Origin: Paenibacillus sp. CF384
GTDB lineage: Bacteria; Bacillota; Bacilli; Paenibacillales; Paenibacillaceae
Assembly (NCBI RefSeq): GCF_900106745.1
Contig: NZ_FNNV01000001.1
Location: 124,001-188,000 of the forward strand
Direction of reading: 5' to 3'
Length of the DNA stretch: 64,000 nt
The notes under the pieces: model-generated
Database searches by the model: none
Told to the model about the DNA's origin: nothing
The model's input: the letters and a program-made list of their open reading frames with translations, nothing else
In this document: positions 17,584-25,921 of the stretch, one piece after another
How the letters are laid out: each line of letters begins with the position of its first letter
Position numbering within the stretch: position 1 is the first letter of the stretch
Program-made: the position numbers and the translations under genes

Positions 17584-17616
17584 AAAGACCGGCAGGTTCA
17601 TCCTGCCGGTCTTTTT
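17584..17616 (+). terminator. Rho-independent terminator
   Basis: A 13-bp perfect stem (AAAGACCGGCAGG and complement), five-base loop and five T, after the VanZ-like gene. Confidence 0.93.
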
Positions 17617-17697
17617 GCCCTTGCTGCTTATTATTGTCAATACTTTGTCCTCTCGCGAATAGGATTAAACATGTACCTATTCTGAGGGGTGAAAATC

Positions 17698-18528
17698 ATG
17701 TATTCAGCAGAAATCAGCCGTTCGAATCCATCGTGTTTCTTGTTTATTATCGACCAATCCGGATCCATGTCCGATCCGTTCGGGGCAAGCACCAAGGCCG
17801 AGAGCGTCTCGGACGCCATTAACCGGTTATTGCAGAATCTCGTGATCAAGTGCGCGAAGTCGGAAGGAATACGCGATTATTATCATGTTGGCGTTATTGG
17901 TTATGGTGCCGGCGTCGGTCCGGCGTTTGGCGGCGTGTTGGCGGGTAAAGAAGTGGTGCCGATTAGCGAAATTGCTGATAACCCGTCCAAGCTGGATAAG
18001 CGTCTGAAGAAAGTGCCGGATGGGGCTGGCGGGCTGGTGGATCAGCTCGTCAAATTTCCGGTCTGGTTTGAGCCCGTAGCAAATGGCGGCACACCAATGT
18101 GCGAAGCGATGAGAACGGCTCATACCGTTCTGAGTCAATGGATCAGCGAGTACTCGCAATGTTTTCCGCCGGTTGTTATTCATATTACGGACGGTGAATC
18201 GACGGACGGCGATCCATCGCTTGAAATGGAGCAATTAAGAGCCTTATCGACGGACGATGGCAATGTACTGCTATTCAACCTGCACATATCCGATAATCCG
18301 AGCGCGGTGGAATTGCGCTTTCCGGAAACCGCGGATGAGCTCCCTGATGCGTATTCAAGGGTGCTCTACGAAGGTTCAAGTCCGCTGACGCCTTTCATGA
18401 TCCGAGTCGCTACCCAGGAATACGATTTGCAGCTATCGGATGGCGCGAGAGGTTTCGTGCTCAATGCGGATTTGACACTAGTGATTCAGGCGCTTGATAT
18501 CGGAACTCGCCCGGCCAATCTGCGATAA
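17698..18528 (+). CDS. vWA-domain protein, first gene of a kinase/phosphatase triad (YegL/TerY-like)
   Basis: 276 residues forming a single von Willebrand A domain. The MIDAS metal site is intact: Asp19-x-Ser21-x-Ser23 in F-I-I-D-Q-S-G-S-M, the Thr in G-G-T-P-M, and the Asp in H-I-T-D-G-E-S. No membrane segment or signal is seen, so it is cytosolic. The ATG at 17698 is preferred to an in-frame GTG at 17689 because GAGGGG sits eight bases before it. It is followed after 12 bases by a PP2C gene and then a kinase gene, the same three-part set as E. coli yegL-pphC(yegK)-yegI and the TerY-P triads described near tellurite-resistance genes. Its likely role is a metal-dependent binding partner or substrate of the pair. 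Confidence 0.85.
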   Translation: MYSAEISRSNPSCFLFIIDQSGSMSDPFGASTKAESVSDAINRLLQNLVIKCAKSEGIRDYYHVGVIGYGAGVGPAFGGVLAGKEVVPISEIADNPSKLDKRLKKVPDGAGGLVDQLVKFPVWFEPVANGGTPMCEAMRTAHTVLSQWISEYSQCFPPVVIHITDGESTDGDPSLEMEQLRALSTDDGNVLLFNLHISDNPSAVELRFPETADELPDAYSRVLYEGSSPLTPFMIRVATQEYDLQLSDGARGFVLNADLTLVIQALDIGTRPANLR

Positions 18529-18540
18529 GGGCTGCTGAAT

Positions 18541-19314
18541 ATGCGAATTGATAGCGACTGTTATTCATTGCCGAAGGCGGGAAATCACAGCCATGAATAT
18601 GAGGATGCCTCCCATAGCAGCACACATGTACAGAAGGAGACGACAGTCTCTCGATTCGCTATAGCAGATGGAGCGAGCGAGTCTTCATTTGCCGACCTAT
18701 GGGCGAATTTGCTTACAAGCGGTTATTGCTATGGCAGAATCGACGGGTTGCACATCCATAAATCGGTTTCGCCATTATCGAAAGCCTGGCTGAAAAAAAC
18801 CAGCGGCAAAAGCCTTCCCTGGTACGCGCAAGAGAAGCTCGGCAGCGGGGCATTTGCGACGTTAGCGGGGATCACGTTTCGGTATGCGAAGGATGCCGAG
18901 ACCGTGGCATTTGACGCGATCGCAATCGGCGACAGCTGTATTTTCCATGTTCGGGGGGATACGTTGATCGCGTCATTTCCGCTGAGCAATGCCGATGATT
19001 TCAGTCGTCGACCTGTACTCATTTCCAGTAACGCAGCCAATAACGACCGGCTCAAATCATCCGTTCACGAATGGAGCGGTACCGCCGAAGCGGGAGACGC
19101 GTTCTGGCTGATGACCGATGCGCTAGCCTGCTGGCTGTTGACCCACTACATGGAAGATCGCGGCGTCATCAGACGTTTACAAGAGCTGGACGGTCATCGT
19201 GCTTTCGACCATCTCGTGCATGAAGAACGAAGGCGGCTATACCGTGAAGGCCATTTCTATCTAAGGAACGATGATGTTACGTTCATTCGACTAAATCTGG
19301 TTAAAGGGAAGTGA
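18541..19314 (+). CDS. PP2C-like Ser/Thr protein phosphatase (PphC/YegK-like)
   Basis: 257 residues of a short, atypical PP2C fold. Metal-binding positions: Glu21-Asp22-Ala in Y-E-D-A-S, Asp43-Gly44 in I-A-D-G-A-S-E-S, Asp in F-W-L-M-T-D-A-L, and the final Asp pair in L-R-N-D-D-V-T-F-I. These match the D, D-G, D-G and D-D positions of PP2C phosphatases, with T-D-A replacing S-D-G. Length fits the PphC group. It should remove phosphate from Ser/Thr of proteins phosphorylated by the kinase encoded four bases downstream. The start has only a weak ribosome site (AAGGG about 8 bases away) and may rely on coupling to the vWA gene. Confidence 0.83.
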   Translation: MRIDSDCYSLPKAGNHSHEYEDASHSSTHVQKETTVSRFAIADGASESSFADLWANLLTSGYCYGRIDGLHIHKSVSPLSKAWLKKTSGKSLPWYAQEKLGSGAFATLAGITFRYAKDAETVAFDAIAIGDSCIFHVRGDTLIASFPLSNADDFSRRPVLISSNAANNDRLKSSVHEWSGTAEAGDAFWLMTDALACWLLTHYMEDRGVIRRLQELDGHRAFDHLVHEERRRLYREGHFYLRNDDVTFIRLNLVKGK

Positions 19315-19318
19315 GGCG

Positions 19319-21439
19319 ATGTACTGGCCCACTCCGCAAGATTATAGGGAAGCGATCCAGAATCCGCGAGTCTGCTTCAAGGATTCGGAGCTGCGGTCGG
19401 GACTCCCGGAAATGGATAAGTTCGGCCTGCCGCGTCCGATATCCGGAAGCTTCGCCAGCGTATACAGATTGAAGTGCGGGGAGCAAGAGTGGGCGATCAG
19501 GTGCTTTACCAACAATGTGAAGGATCAGAAGATTCGTTATGATGCCATCAGCTTGCATCTAAAGGCCAATCCTCTTCCTTATCTCGTTCCTTTCGAATAC
19601 CTATCCGAAGGCATCAACATTAATGGCCAGTGGTTCCCGGTCGTGAAAATGCAGTGGGTGGAAGGAGAGTCGCTGCACGAATACATAGAGCGGAATTTAC
19701 ATCATGCCGACGTGCTGCAAGAACTCTCCGATAAATGGATCATCATGATCCGCGAGCTGCGTTCAGCGAACATCGGGCATGGCGACTTACAGCATGGAAA
19801 TATAGTGATGAACAATGACGAAATCATTCTGATCGACTACGACGGGATGTATGTCCCTGCATTAAACGGCATGCCGAGTAACGAGCTCGGTCATCGCAAC
19901 TATCAACACCCGGGTAGGAATGAAGGGCATTTCGGTTCCTTTATCGATCACTTCTCGGCATGGGTAGTCTGGTTATCAATTACTGCCGTTTGCGCCGATC
20001 CGACAATATGGCATTCGCTTAAAGCGGGAGAGGAAGATGAATGCCTCCTATTCCGACGAAATGACTTTGTGAATCCGGACGTATCTCTGGCGTTCGAGCA
20101 GTTGGAGCATATAGAAGACCATGCAGTACGCTCGACCGCTAACTCCCTTCGCGCATTCGCGAAAGTGGAAGTAGCACTGGTACCAAGCCTTCCTGATCCC
20201 GAATGGGAGTTGAAGTCTGCGGCAGACCCGTCTCCATCGGAACGTGCGTATTCCGGTGGAGCATCGTGGGTATTGGATCACATCGCCATCGAGCCACGTA
20301 ATTTGTTGGCAACAACATCTGATGGGCTCTTGCCGGAGAGACTAATCTCCTGCTTGATCATAATCGGAGCAGCGTCAACAGCCGCAGTACTATACAGCAG
20401 CGCGCCTGCAGCAGCATTGTTCTATAGTGCGACAGTAGGCTTTGGAACGGAGATAGCTTATTTGTTCTGGCGTTTCCGGAAATCTCCTGTCGTTCGGGAA
20501 AAGACAGCCACGAATAAAAAAATAAACAAATTGGATCTTGAGCTAACTGAGCTGAGAAACGAACGGAACGAATGGATGGAAATCAAGCGCAACTTTATGA
20601 TAATCGAGGAAGATTTAATGCAGGATTGCGTACAAAGGCTCGCGGAAGCAGAGAAAAGCGAGCTGCATGAAACGGAAGCGGTGGAAAAGGAACTTCTTAT
20701 TCAGCTAAGCGGGTTGCTTGGTGAAAGACAAATGATCGACCACCAGGAGAAAACGGAATTGTCCGGTACGCTGGCTGCATTCCAGAAAACATGGATGGAA
20801 GAGCAACTTAGCAAGCACAAGATTAGCCAGGATAAAATACCGGAAATCGACGATGAGATGAAACGCCGGTTACGATCGAACAACATTCGGACGCCGGCTG
20901 ATTATAAGGATATTACGATCAATCAGTCCTATGGCCGCAAGCATGTCGACAAGGTGTATTTGATTCTCACAAACGGCGGTTCCGTTCATGTAGGCATGAG
21001 CCGAGTTCAAGCGAAGGCGCTGATCGATTGGAAAAGAAAAATCGAGCGCAGGTATCGAACCAAAATCCCTGCAGCGCTTCCGCGCAGTGAAAGCTCCGCC
21101 ATAGCGTTAAGGTATAAGGATCGGAAGTCCAACTTGAATGTTGCGGAACAAACCTATAGAACCGAGGCGCAGGATAAGGTGGATGCTATTAAACAGGGGC
21201 ACCGTCCGGAGCTGGAGTCCTTAACGAAGGAAGTGGATGCTGCCAGAATCAGGCTAGCGAATGAGCTTTATCGACTTGATGGACAGATCGATGAACGAAA
21301 TAAGTCCCATTCGTCCAAGCTTGCGGAGTACCGCGATCTAAATGAGCGAATCGCATCCTATAGGAACGTACACTTTATCAGCTTCGTTAAACAAGTATTT
21401 CGGTTTCGCAATAGTAACAACATGCATAGTCGTTCCTAA
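19319..21439 (+). CDS. Membrane-anchored protein kinase-like protein with coiled-coil and helix-hairpin-helix-like C-terminus (YegI-like)
   Basis: 706 residues. Kinase domain about 35-285: glycine loop G-S-F-A-S-V-Y (43-49), catalytic loop His154-Gly-Asp156-Leu-Gln-His-Gly-Asn161, and metal site Asp173-Tyr-Asp in place of D-F-G. The Lys expected in the third strand (V-A-I-K) is Arg61 in W-A-I-R-C-F. Two hydrophobic helices lie at about 341-385, giving a membrane anchor. Residues 400-500 and 590-690 are charged heptad-like coiled coils. The part between (505-580: I-P-E-I-D-D-E-M-K-R-R-L-R-S-N-N-I-R-T-P) looks like the helix-hairpin-helix element of YegI-type kinases. The gene starts four bases after the PP2C gene, and a terminator follows. 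It is predicted to phosphorylate Ser/Thr and to work with the adjacent phosphatase and vWA protein. Confidence 0.82.
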   Translation: MYWPTPQDYREAIQNPRVCFKDSELRSGLPEMDKFGLPRPISGSFASVYRLKCGEQEWAIRCFTNNVKDQKIRYDAISLHLKANPLPYLVPFEYLSEGININGQWFPVVKMQWVEGESLHEYIERNLHHADVLQELSDKWIIMIRELRSANIGHGDLQHGNIVMNNDEIILIDYDGMYVPALNGMPSNELGHRNYQHPGRNEGHFGSFIDHFSAWVVWLSITAVCADPTIWHSLKAGEEDECLLFRRNDFVNPDVSLAFEQLEHIEDHAVRSTANSLRAFAKVEVALVPSLPDPEWELKSAADPSPSERAYSGGASWVLDHIAIEPRNLLATTSDGLLPERLISCLIIIGAASTAAVLYSSAPAAALFYSATVGFGTEIAYLFWRFRKSPVVREKTATNKKINKLDLELTELRNERNEWMEIKRNFMIIEEDLMQDCVQRLAEAEKSELHETEAVEKELLIQLSGLLGERQMIDHQEKTELSGTLAAFQKTWMEEQLSKHKISQDKIPEIDDEMKRRLRSNNIRTPADYKDITINQSYGRKHVDKVYLILTNGGSVHVGMSRVQAKALIDWKRKIERRYRTKIPAALPRSESSAIALRYKDRKSNLNVAEQTYRTEAQDKVDAIKQGHRPELESLTKEVDAARIRLANELYRLDGQIDERNKSHSSKLAEYRDLNERIASYRNVHFISFVKQVFRFRNSNNMHSRS

Positions 21440-21445
21440 AAGCAG

Positions 21446-21468
21446 AAGCCGCTAACTGCGGCTTTTTT
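21446..21468 (+). terminator. Rho-independent terminator of the vWA/PP2C/kinase operon
   Basis: Stem AAGCCGC / GCGGCTT, loop TAACT, then six T. Confidence 0.9.
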
Positions 21469-21536
21469 AATTGTAAGTAGATTGCTAGATTGCCAATGTG
21501 AGGGCGTATGAAACGACCTTTCGGGAGGGCTGCCGA

Positions 21537-23096
21537 ATGAGTGATGATCTATTAACGATATTAATTGTTGATGATGAACTGCCAATTCGTCAGGAGCTTC
21601 GTTTATTTCCTTGGGAGAAGCATCATGCCGAATGGATTGGAGAAGCGGAGAACGGCGAGGAAGCGCTGCGGTTCTGCCGTTGCCTCACGCCGGATATCGT
21701 CATAACGGATATCACGATGCCGGTCATGAACGGCATCGAGCTGTTTCGATGCTTGAAGGCGGAGTTTCCGCAAATCCAAGTGATTCTACTTACCTGTCAC
21801 TCCGATTTCGCCTATGCGAAGGAAGCGGTCAAGCTCGGTGCGGTGGAGTACCTTGTGAAAGTCACAATGGATGACTCTGATCTCGCACTAGCGATTGACC
21901 GGGCGAAGGAGAACGTTTATCGTGAGCAGTCGCTTCGGCATAGCGAGGCGGAACGACAACGCCGGAAGTGGTCCGAACAGCTGATGGTCATGACCCGGCA
22001 GACCGCCGGTGAGGACAAGCTGACAGCTTGGCTGCAATCTGCTTTCCAGGCTGCGCTTCCGTTACGGCTTGCCGCGATTCATGTGGAGACGAGAAAGGCA
22101 GGGCGTTTATTCGTTCAACAAACATGCGAAGAGTCGCTGACGACACTGGAGCGCCAGAAGCCGTTCACCTGGCTTCCGGCCGATAGCAGCAGCGGTATTT
22201 ATGTGCTCCTATTCCGCGCGGAGGAGGGCAATCCGCGGGAAGTTCACCGCGAACTGGCAGAGATAACGAAGACGTTATATCAATCTCTCGACCTTAGGCT
22301 TCCTTACCTTAGCGATGCATACAAAATATATGGAGTCATAAGCGAACCAATTGAGAGAAGCTCGGATTTTGCAGCTATATATCGCGATGTTTGCGAGAGG
22401 CCAGTTGCGGTTTTCTATGATAACTCTAGTCGGGTATTTACTACTTTACCTAACAAGACTGCTCCACTTGACGATCAATCTGCCAATGAAATGTCGGTCA
22501 AGCTATACAAAGCACATAGGAACGGGGATCAGCTGGCGGCATTCATTCGGGGAGAATTTCATCACTGGGCGATGATCACAACCATCGTGCCGGAGGAGCT
22601 CAGGACATTCGTTGCCGATTGGCTGCGCGGCTGGCACCGGGAACAAGCGTCGCAAGACGGCAACAAGAGGAAGGTACATGGCCAAATCCTCGGTGCTGCT
22701 ACTCTAGATGAGTTGGTGGAAGCTTTCATCCACGAAATCGAGTCGACGGACAAGATCAAGAAGTGCCGTAGAGAAATCACGGAAGCAAAGTCGTTTATCG
22801 AAGACAACCTCGACAAGCCGATCACGCTTAACACAGTATCGCGGGAGGTCGGTCTGAGCCCGCATTACTTGAGCAGGCTGTTTCGAGAAGAAACGGGCAT
22901 TCCGTTCAACGATTTCGTAATCGGCAGAAGAATGGAGAAGGCGGCTGACTTACTGCAGCATACGTCGCTTCGAGTCTATGAGATTGCGCAGCAGGTTGGC
23001 ATTCCTAGCTACCGTTATTTCTCCGCTGTATTTCGCGAACGAACCGGAGTGGCGCCAACCGAATTAAGAATGACAGACCCTAATGGCAAAGGATGA
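21537..23096 (+). CDS. YesN-type response regulator with AraC DNA-binding domain
   Basis: 519 residues. Receiver domain 1-125 with the acidic pair Asp12/Asp13, phospho-acceptor Asp58 in I-V-I-T-D-I-T-M-P and Lys in E-Y-L-V-K-V. A poorly conserved 270-residue middle part follows, as in YesN regulators. The last 100 residues are the AraC double helix-turn-helix (I-T-L-N-T-V-S-R-E-V-G-L-S-P-H-Y-L-S-R-L-F then E-I-A-Q-Q-V-G-I-P-S-Y-R-Y-F-S). The ATG at 21537 has GGGAGGG seven bases upstream; the GTG at 21498 lacks a site. The partner kinase begins five bases after its stop. It likely activates the transporter genes downstream in response to an oligosaccharide. Confidence 0.92.
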   Translation: MSDDLLTILIVDDELPIRQELRLFPWEKHHAEWIGEAENGEEALRFCRCLTPDIVITDITMPVMNGIELFRCLKAEFPQIQVILLTCHSDFAYAKEAVKLGAVEYLVKVTMDDSDLALAIDRAKENVYREQSLRHSEAERQRRKWSEQLMVMTRQTAGEDKLTAWLQSAFQAALPLRLAAIHVETRKAGRLFVQQTCEESLTTLERQKPFTWLPADSSSGIYVLLFRAEEGNPREVHRELAEITKTLYQSLDLRLPYLSDAYKIYGVISEPIERSSDFAAIYRDVCERPVAVFYDNSSRVFTTLPNKTAPLDDQSANEMSVKLYKAHRNGDQLAAFIRGEFHHWAMITTIVPEELRTFVADWLRGWHREQASQDGNKRKVHGQILGAATLDELVEAFIHEIESTDKIKKCRREITEAKSFIEDNLDKPITLNTVSREVGLSPHYLSRLFREETGIPFNDFVIGRRMEKAADLLQHTSLRVYEIAQQVGIPSYRYFSAVFRERTGVAPTELRMTDPNGKG

Positions 23097-23101
23097 TCTG
23101 A

Positions 23102-24859
23102 ATGAAACGGATCTATCGCTGGTATAAGAGATGGAGCCTCGCGACCAGACAGTTTCTGTTTTTATTTATCGTCACGTTCGCTTTCTTTATTCTTCTGGCC
23201 TGGAACAACTACTACAAGGCAGCGGATTTGTTTAAGAATCAAATGGTATCGGACTCCGTGACGTTGATTGCACGCACGAACCAGTTTCTCGATACCTACC
23301 TGGACAATAGCCGGAATGTTCTATTGTTATTATCGACGGATGCCAACCTGCTGAGGGAAGGAGACAGCCGCCATATATCCGAATCGCTCCGATTCATTGT
23401 CGAGAACAATAGTGCGCTAGTGGAAACGCTGTATTTCGTTCGCAAGGATGGTCAAGTATTCGCCAGCTCCCAGCTCAACTACGATATTATCGGCAACCCG
23501 CAGCTGGACTCGATTGTTGGCATGTCTCTGAAGAGCTACGGTGCGGTGGTTGTCAGCCAGCCCTATGTATCTCCGCTCTCGGGTCAGACGGTGTCCATCT
23601 CCAGACCGGTAACCGACGACAACGGAGATAGTATAGGTGTCGCAGTCATCGAGCTCAATCTGGAAAATCTCAATCGCAAAATAAGCGAATATACCTCCAG
23701 CTCCTACCAGACGTTCGTCATCATGTCCGATACGGACAGCGTTGTAGCATTCGATCGCGATAACGGCATTCTGCCGCAGAAACCCGGCACTTATCACGAG
23801 GACCTCCCCGAAGCATTCGTCGGTAACCTCGCAAAGCTACCGGTAACGGCAAGTGAAATGAGCGGCCCGACCGGTAAGCTCGTAGTCGTCAAATCCGGAC
23901 AGAATCGGCTTGGCTGGACACTGCTCGTGCTGATCAAGGACCGATACTTCTATCAGAACGTAATCCGCTTGTTCGACAATTACAAGGCGGCTGCCAGCAT
24001 ATGGTTCGTGGTTCTTCTATTCATGGCGTTTGCGATGTCTCGCTATATGACCAAATCGGTTCGAATGCTTGCAATCAAGATGGACCGCGTACACGACATG
24101 GGCGTCATCCCTAGTCTTGTCGTGAAGAGAGATGACGAGATCGGACGGCTGTCCCAAAGTTTCAACGCCATGATGGAGCGGATTCGCAATCTGCTGCAGG
24201 AAACCAAGCAAATGGAAGAGCGGAAGAAACTGTTGGAGCTGAAGGTGCTGCAGAGTCAGATTGCTCCACATTTTCTGTACAACACGCTGGCATGCATCGG
24301 AAGTTTGGCCAAGCAGCACCGGACGCAAGAAGTGAAGGAAACGATCAGAGCGCTAGTCGGCGTATTGTCGCTTAGCTTCGATAAAACATCTGAATTTATT
24401 ACCGTCAAGGAAGAGCTGGAAGGACTGAACATGTATATGCAAATCCAGAAAATAAGGTATGGAGACAAATTCAGCTTTGTTCAGGAAATCGATCCGGAAG
24501 CGTTATCCTGCACCATACTGAAGCTCACCTTGCAGCCCATATTGGAAAATGCTGTTTTTCACGGGGTCGTCCCAAGCCATTTCGGGAATGGTCTCATTAG
24601 CGTGCGGGGATCCGTGAGGAATGGCAAACTGCGTTTTTTTATCCGCGATAACGGGGCTGGAATGGAGAAGTCGAAGCTCCGGAAGGCACTAGACGAGCAG
24701 ATGGAAGAACCCAGCAGAGAACGTTCCTCAGGCATTGGGATGGCGAATGTCCATCATCGTCTGAGGCTTCATTATGGCGCTGCATACGGGCTAAGGATCG
24801 GCAGCGTGCCGAATGCGGGGACGGTCGTCTGCATTACGCTTCCCGCACTGCAACAATGA
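23102..24859 (+). CDS. YesM-type sensor histidine kinase
   Basis: 585 residues. Membrane helix about 16-36, extracellular Cache-like sensor domain 40-290, second helix about 297-316, HAMP linker, then the HisKA_7TM-like dimer helix with phospho-acceptor His390 in S-Q-I-A-P-H-F-L-Y-N-T-L. The C-terminus is the ATPase domain (Q-P-I-L-E-N-A-V-F-H-G for the N box, D-N-G-A-G-M for G1, S-S-G-I-G-M-A-N-V for G2). This architecture is that of the YesM/LytS group, which pairs with AraC-type response regulators and controls sugar ABC transporters in Bacillus and Paenibacillus. The ligand is unknown; a solute-binding lipoprotein from the same locus may take part in sensing. Confidence 0.92.
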   Translation: MKRIYRWYKRWSLATRQFLFLFIVTFAFFILLAWNNYYKAADLFKNQMVSDSVTLIARTNQFLDTYLDNSRNVLLLLSTDANLLREGDSRHISESLRFIVENNSALVETLYFVRKDGQVFASSQLNYDIIGNPQLDSIVGMSLKSYGAVVVSQPYVSPLSGQTVSISRPVTDDNGDSIGVAVIELNLENLNRKISEYTSSSYQTFVIMSDTDSVVAFDRDNGILPQKPGTYHEDLPEAFVGNLAKLPVTASEMSGPTGKLVVVKSGQNRLGWTLLVLIKDRYFYQNVIRLFDNYKAAASIWFVVLLFMAFAMSRYMTKSVRMLAIKMDRVHDMGVIPSLVVKRDDEIGRLSQSFNAMMERIRNLLQETKQMEERKKLLELKVLQSQIAPHFLYNTLACIGSLAKQHRTQEVKETIRALVGVLSLSFDKTSEFITVKEELEGLNMYMQIQKIRYGDKFSFVQEIDPEALSCTILKLTLQPILENAVFHGVVPSHFGNGLISVRGSVRNGKLRFFIRDNGAGMEKSKLRKALDEQMEEPSRERSSGIGMANVHHRLRLHYGAAYGLRIGSVPNAGTVVCITLPALQQ

Positions 24860-24877
24860 TTAATTCGGAATGGCTTG

Positions 24878-24897
24878 AACCGAAATTGTCGGTTTTG
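24878..24897 (+). terminator. Weak terminator-like hairpin after the histidine kinase
   Basis: AACCGA / TCGGTT with a five-base loop and four T interrupted by G. It may only partly separate the regulator genes from the transporter genes. Confidence 0.35.
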
Positions 24898-24964
24898 TAC
24901 TTCATTTCGCAAGATCACTGTATAGTTGGAAGGCTCGCAGCCTTGTTATACTTGGTTTGCGTAA

Positions 24965-24979
24965 TTGAATGCGCTTACA
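24965..24979 (+). promoter_or_regulatory. CcpA catabolite-response element (cre) before the ABC transporter
   Basis: TTGAATGCGCTTACA matches the cre consensus W-TG-N-AA-N-CG-N-W-N-N-C-W at every fixed position except one (T for A at position 6). A TATACT box lies 12 bases upstream (24947-24952), and a small hairpin AAGGCT / AGCCTT lies before that. A cre this close after the transcription start would act as a roadblock, so glucose repression of the transporter is expected. Confidence 0.65.
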
Positions 24980-25000
24980 GTAAGGAGCGAGGTGAACCCT

Positions 25001-25921
25001 ATGAACCAGCAAACGGCAGCTTTTGGCAGAAATATTTGGCGATATAGAGCTTATTACTTGATGCTCTTGCCAGGCGTTATTTATTATATCGTCTTCAAAT
25101 ACGTTCCGATGTACGGCATCATTATCGCTTTCAAAGACTTCAACATTATGGATGGGATTTGGTCCAGCTCGTGGGCTAGCCCGTGGAACAAGCATTTCAT
25201 CACCTTTTTTCATTCGCCCTATTTCTCGCAGCTGCTAACGAATACCTTTCTGATCAGCTTCTATAAATTACTCTTCGGGATGATTCCTCCCATAGTCATG
25301 GCGCTGCTGCTTAACGAATGTCGGGTACGATGGTTTCGATCGCTCATCCAAACCTTAACGTATATGCCGCATTTTCTGTCCTGGGTGATCATCTATGGCA
25401 TTCTGCTGGCGCTTCTGTCCCAAAGCTCCGGATTGCTGAATCAATGGTTGAAAGATGCGGGAGGAACGGCAATTCCCTTCCTGACCTCAACGTCTTCCTT
25501 CCGAACCATCCTGGTGGGATCGGAGATTTGGCAAAATCTCGGCTGGGGAGCCATTATCTATCTCGCCGCTATCGCCGGCATCGATCCAACGCTATACGAG
25601 GCGGCTCGGGTGGACGGCGCAGGAAGATTGCGAATGATCTGGCACATTACGCTTCCCGGTATCCGAACCGTCGTCATTATGCTGTTGATATTGAAGCTGG
25701 GGCATATCCTTGATGCGGGATTCGAGCAAATTTATATCATGTACAACATCCAAGTCTACGCCGTCGCTGATATTCTCGATACCTGGGTGTTCCGGACCGG
25801 TCTGCAGCAGCTTAATTTCAGTTTGGCGTCGGCGGTTGGACTATTCAAGGCCGTGATTGGATTGGTTCTTGTACTGGGGTCGAACAAACTCGCGAAGCGG
25901 TGGGGAGAGGGCATATGGTAA
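25001..25921 (+). CDS. Carbohydrate ABC transporter permease, LplB/YtmP type
   Basis: 306 residues with six membrane helices. The N-terminal phrase Y-Y-L-M-L-L-P-G-V-I-Y-Y-I-V-F-K-Y-V-P-M-Y-G and the K-D-F-N segment are typical of the LplB-like CUT1 permeases of Paenibacillus. The EAA loop reads Y-E-A-A-R-V-D-G-A-G-R-L-R-M-I-W-H-I-T-L-P-G, where the ATPase docks. ATG at 25001 has AAGGAG and a second GAGGTG upstream; an in-frame ATG at 24965 lies within the cre site and is not used. No ATPase gene is in the locus, so a shared MsmX-like ATPase encoded elsewhere is expected. The next permease overlaps its stop. Confidence 0.92.
   Translation: MNQQTAAFGRNIWRYRAYYLMLLPGVIYYIVFKYVPMYGIIIAFKDFNIMDGIWSSSWASPWNKHFITFFHSPYFSQLLTNTFLISFYKLLFGMIPPIVMALLLNECRVRWFRSLIQTLTYMPHFLSWVIIYGILLALLSQSSGLLNQWLKDAGGTAIPFLTSTSSFRTILVGSEIWQNLGWGAIIYLAAIAGIDPTLYEAARVDGAGRLRMIWHITLPGIRTVVIMLLILKLGHILDAGFEQIYIMYNIQVYAVADILDTWVFRTGLQQLNFSLASAVGLFKAVIGLVLVLGSNKLAKRWGEGIW

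Noticed and set aside
24856-25047. 63-codon frame between histidine kinase and permease
   Set aside because: Overlaps the cre site and the true permease start, no ribosome site; peptide without features.
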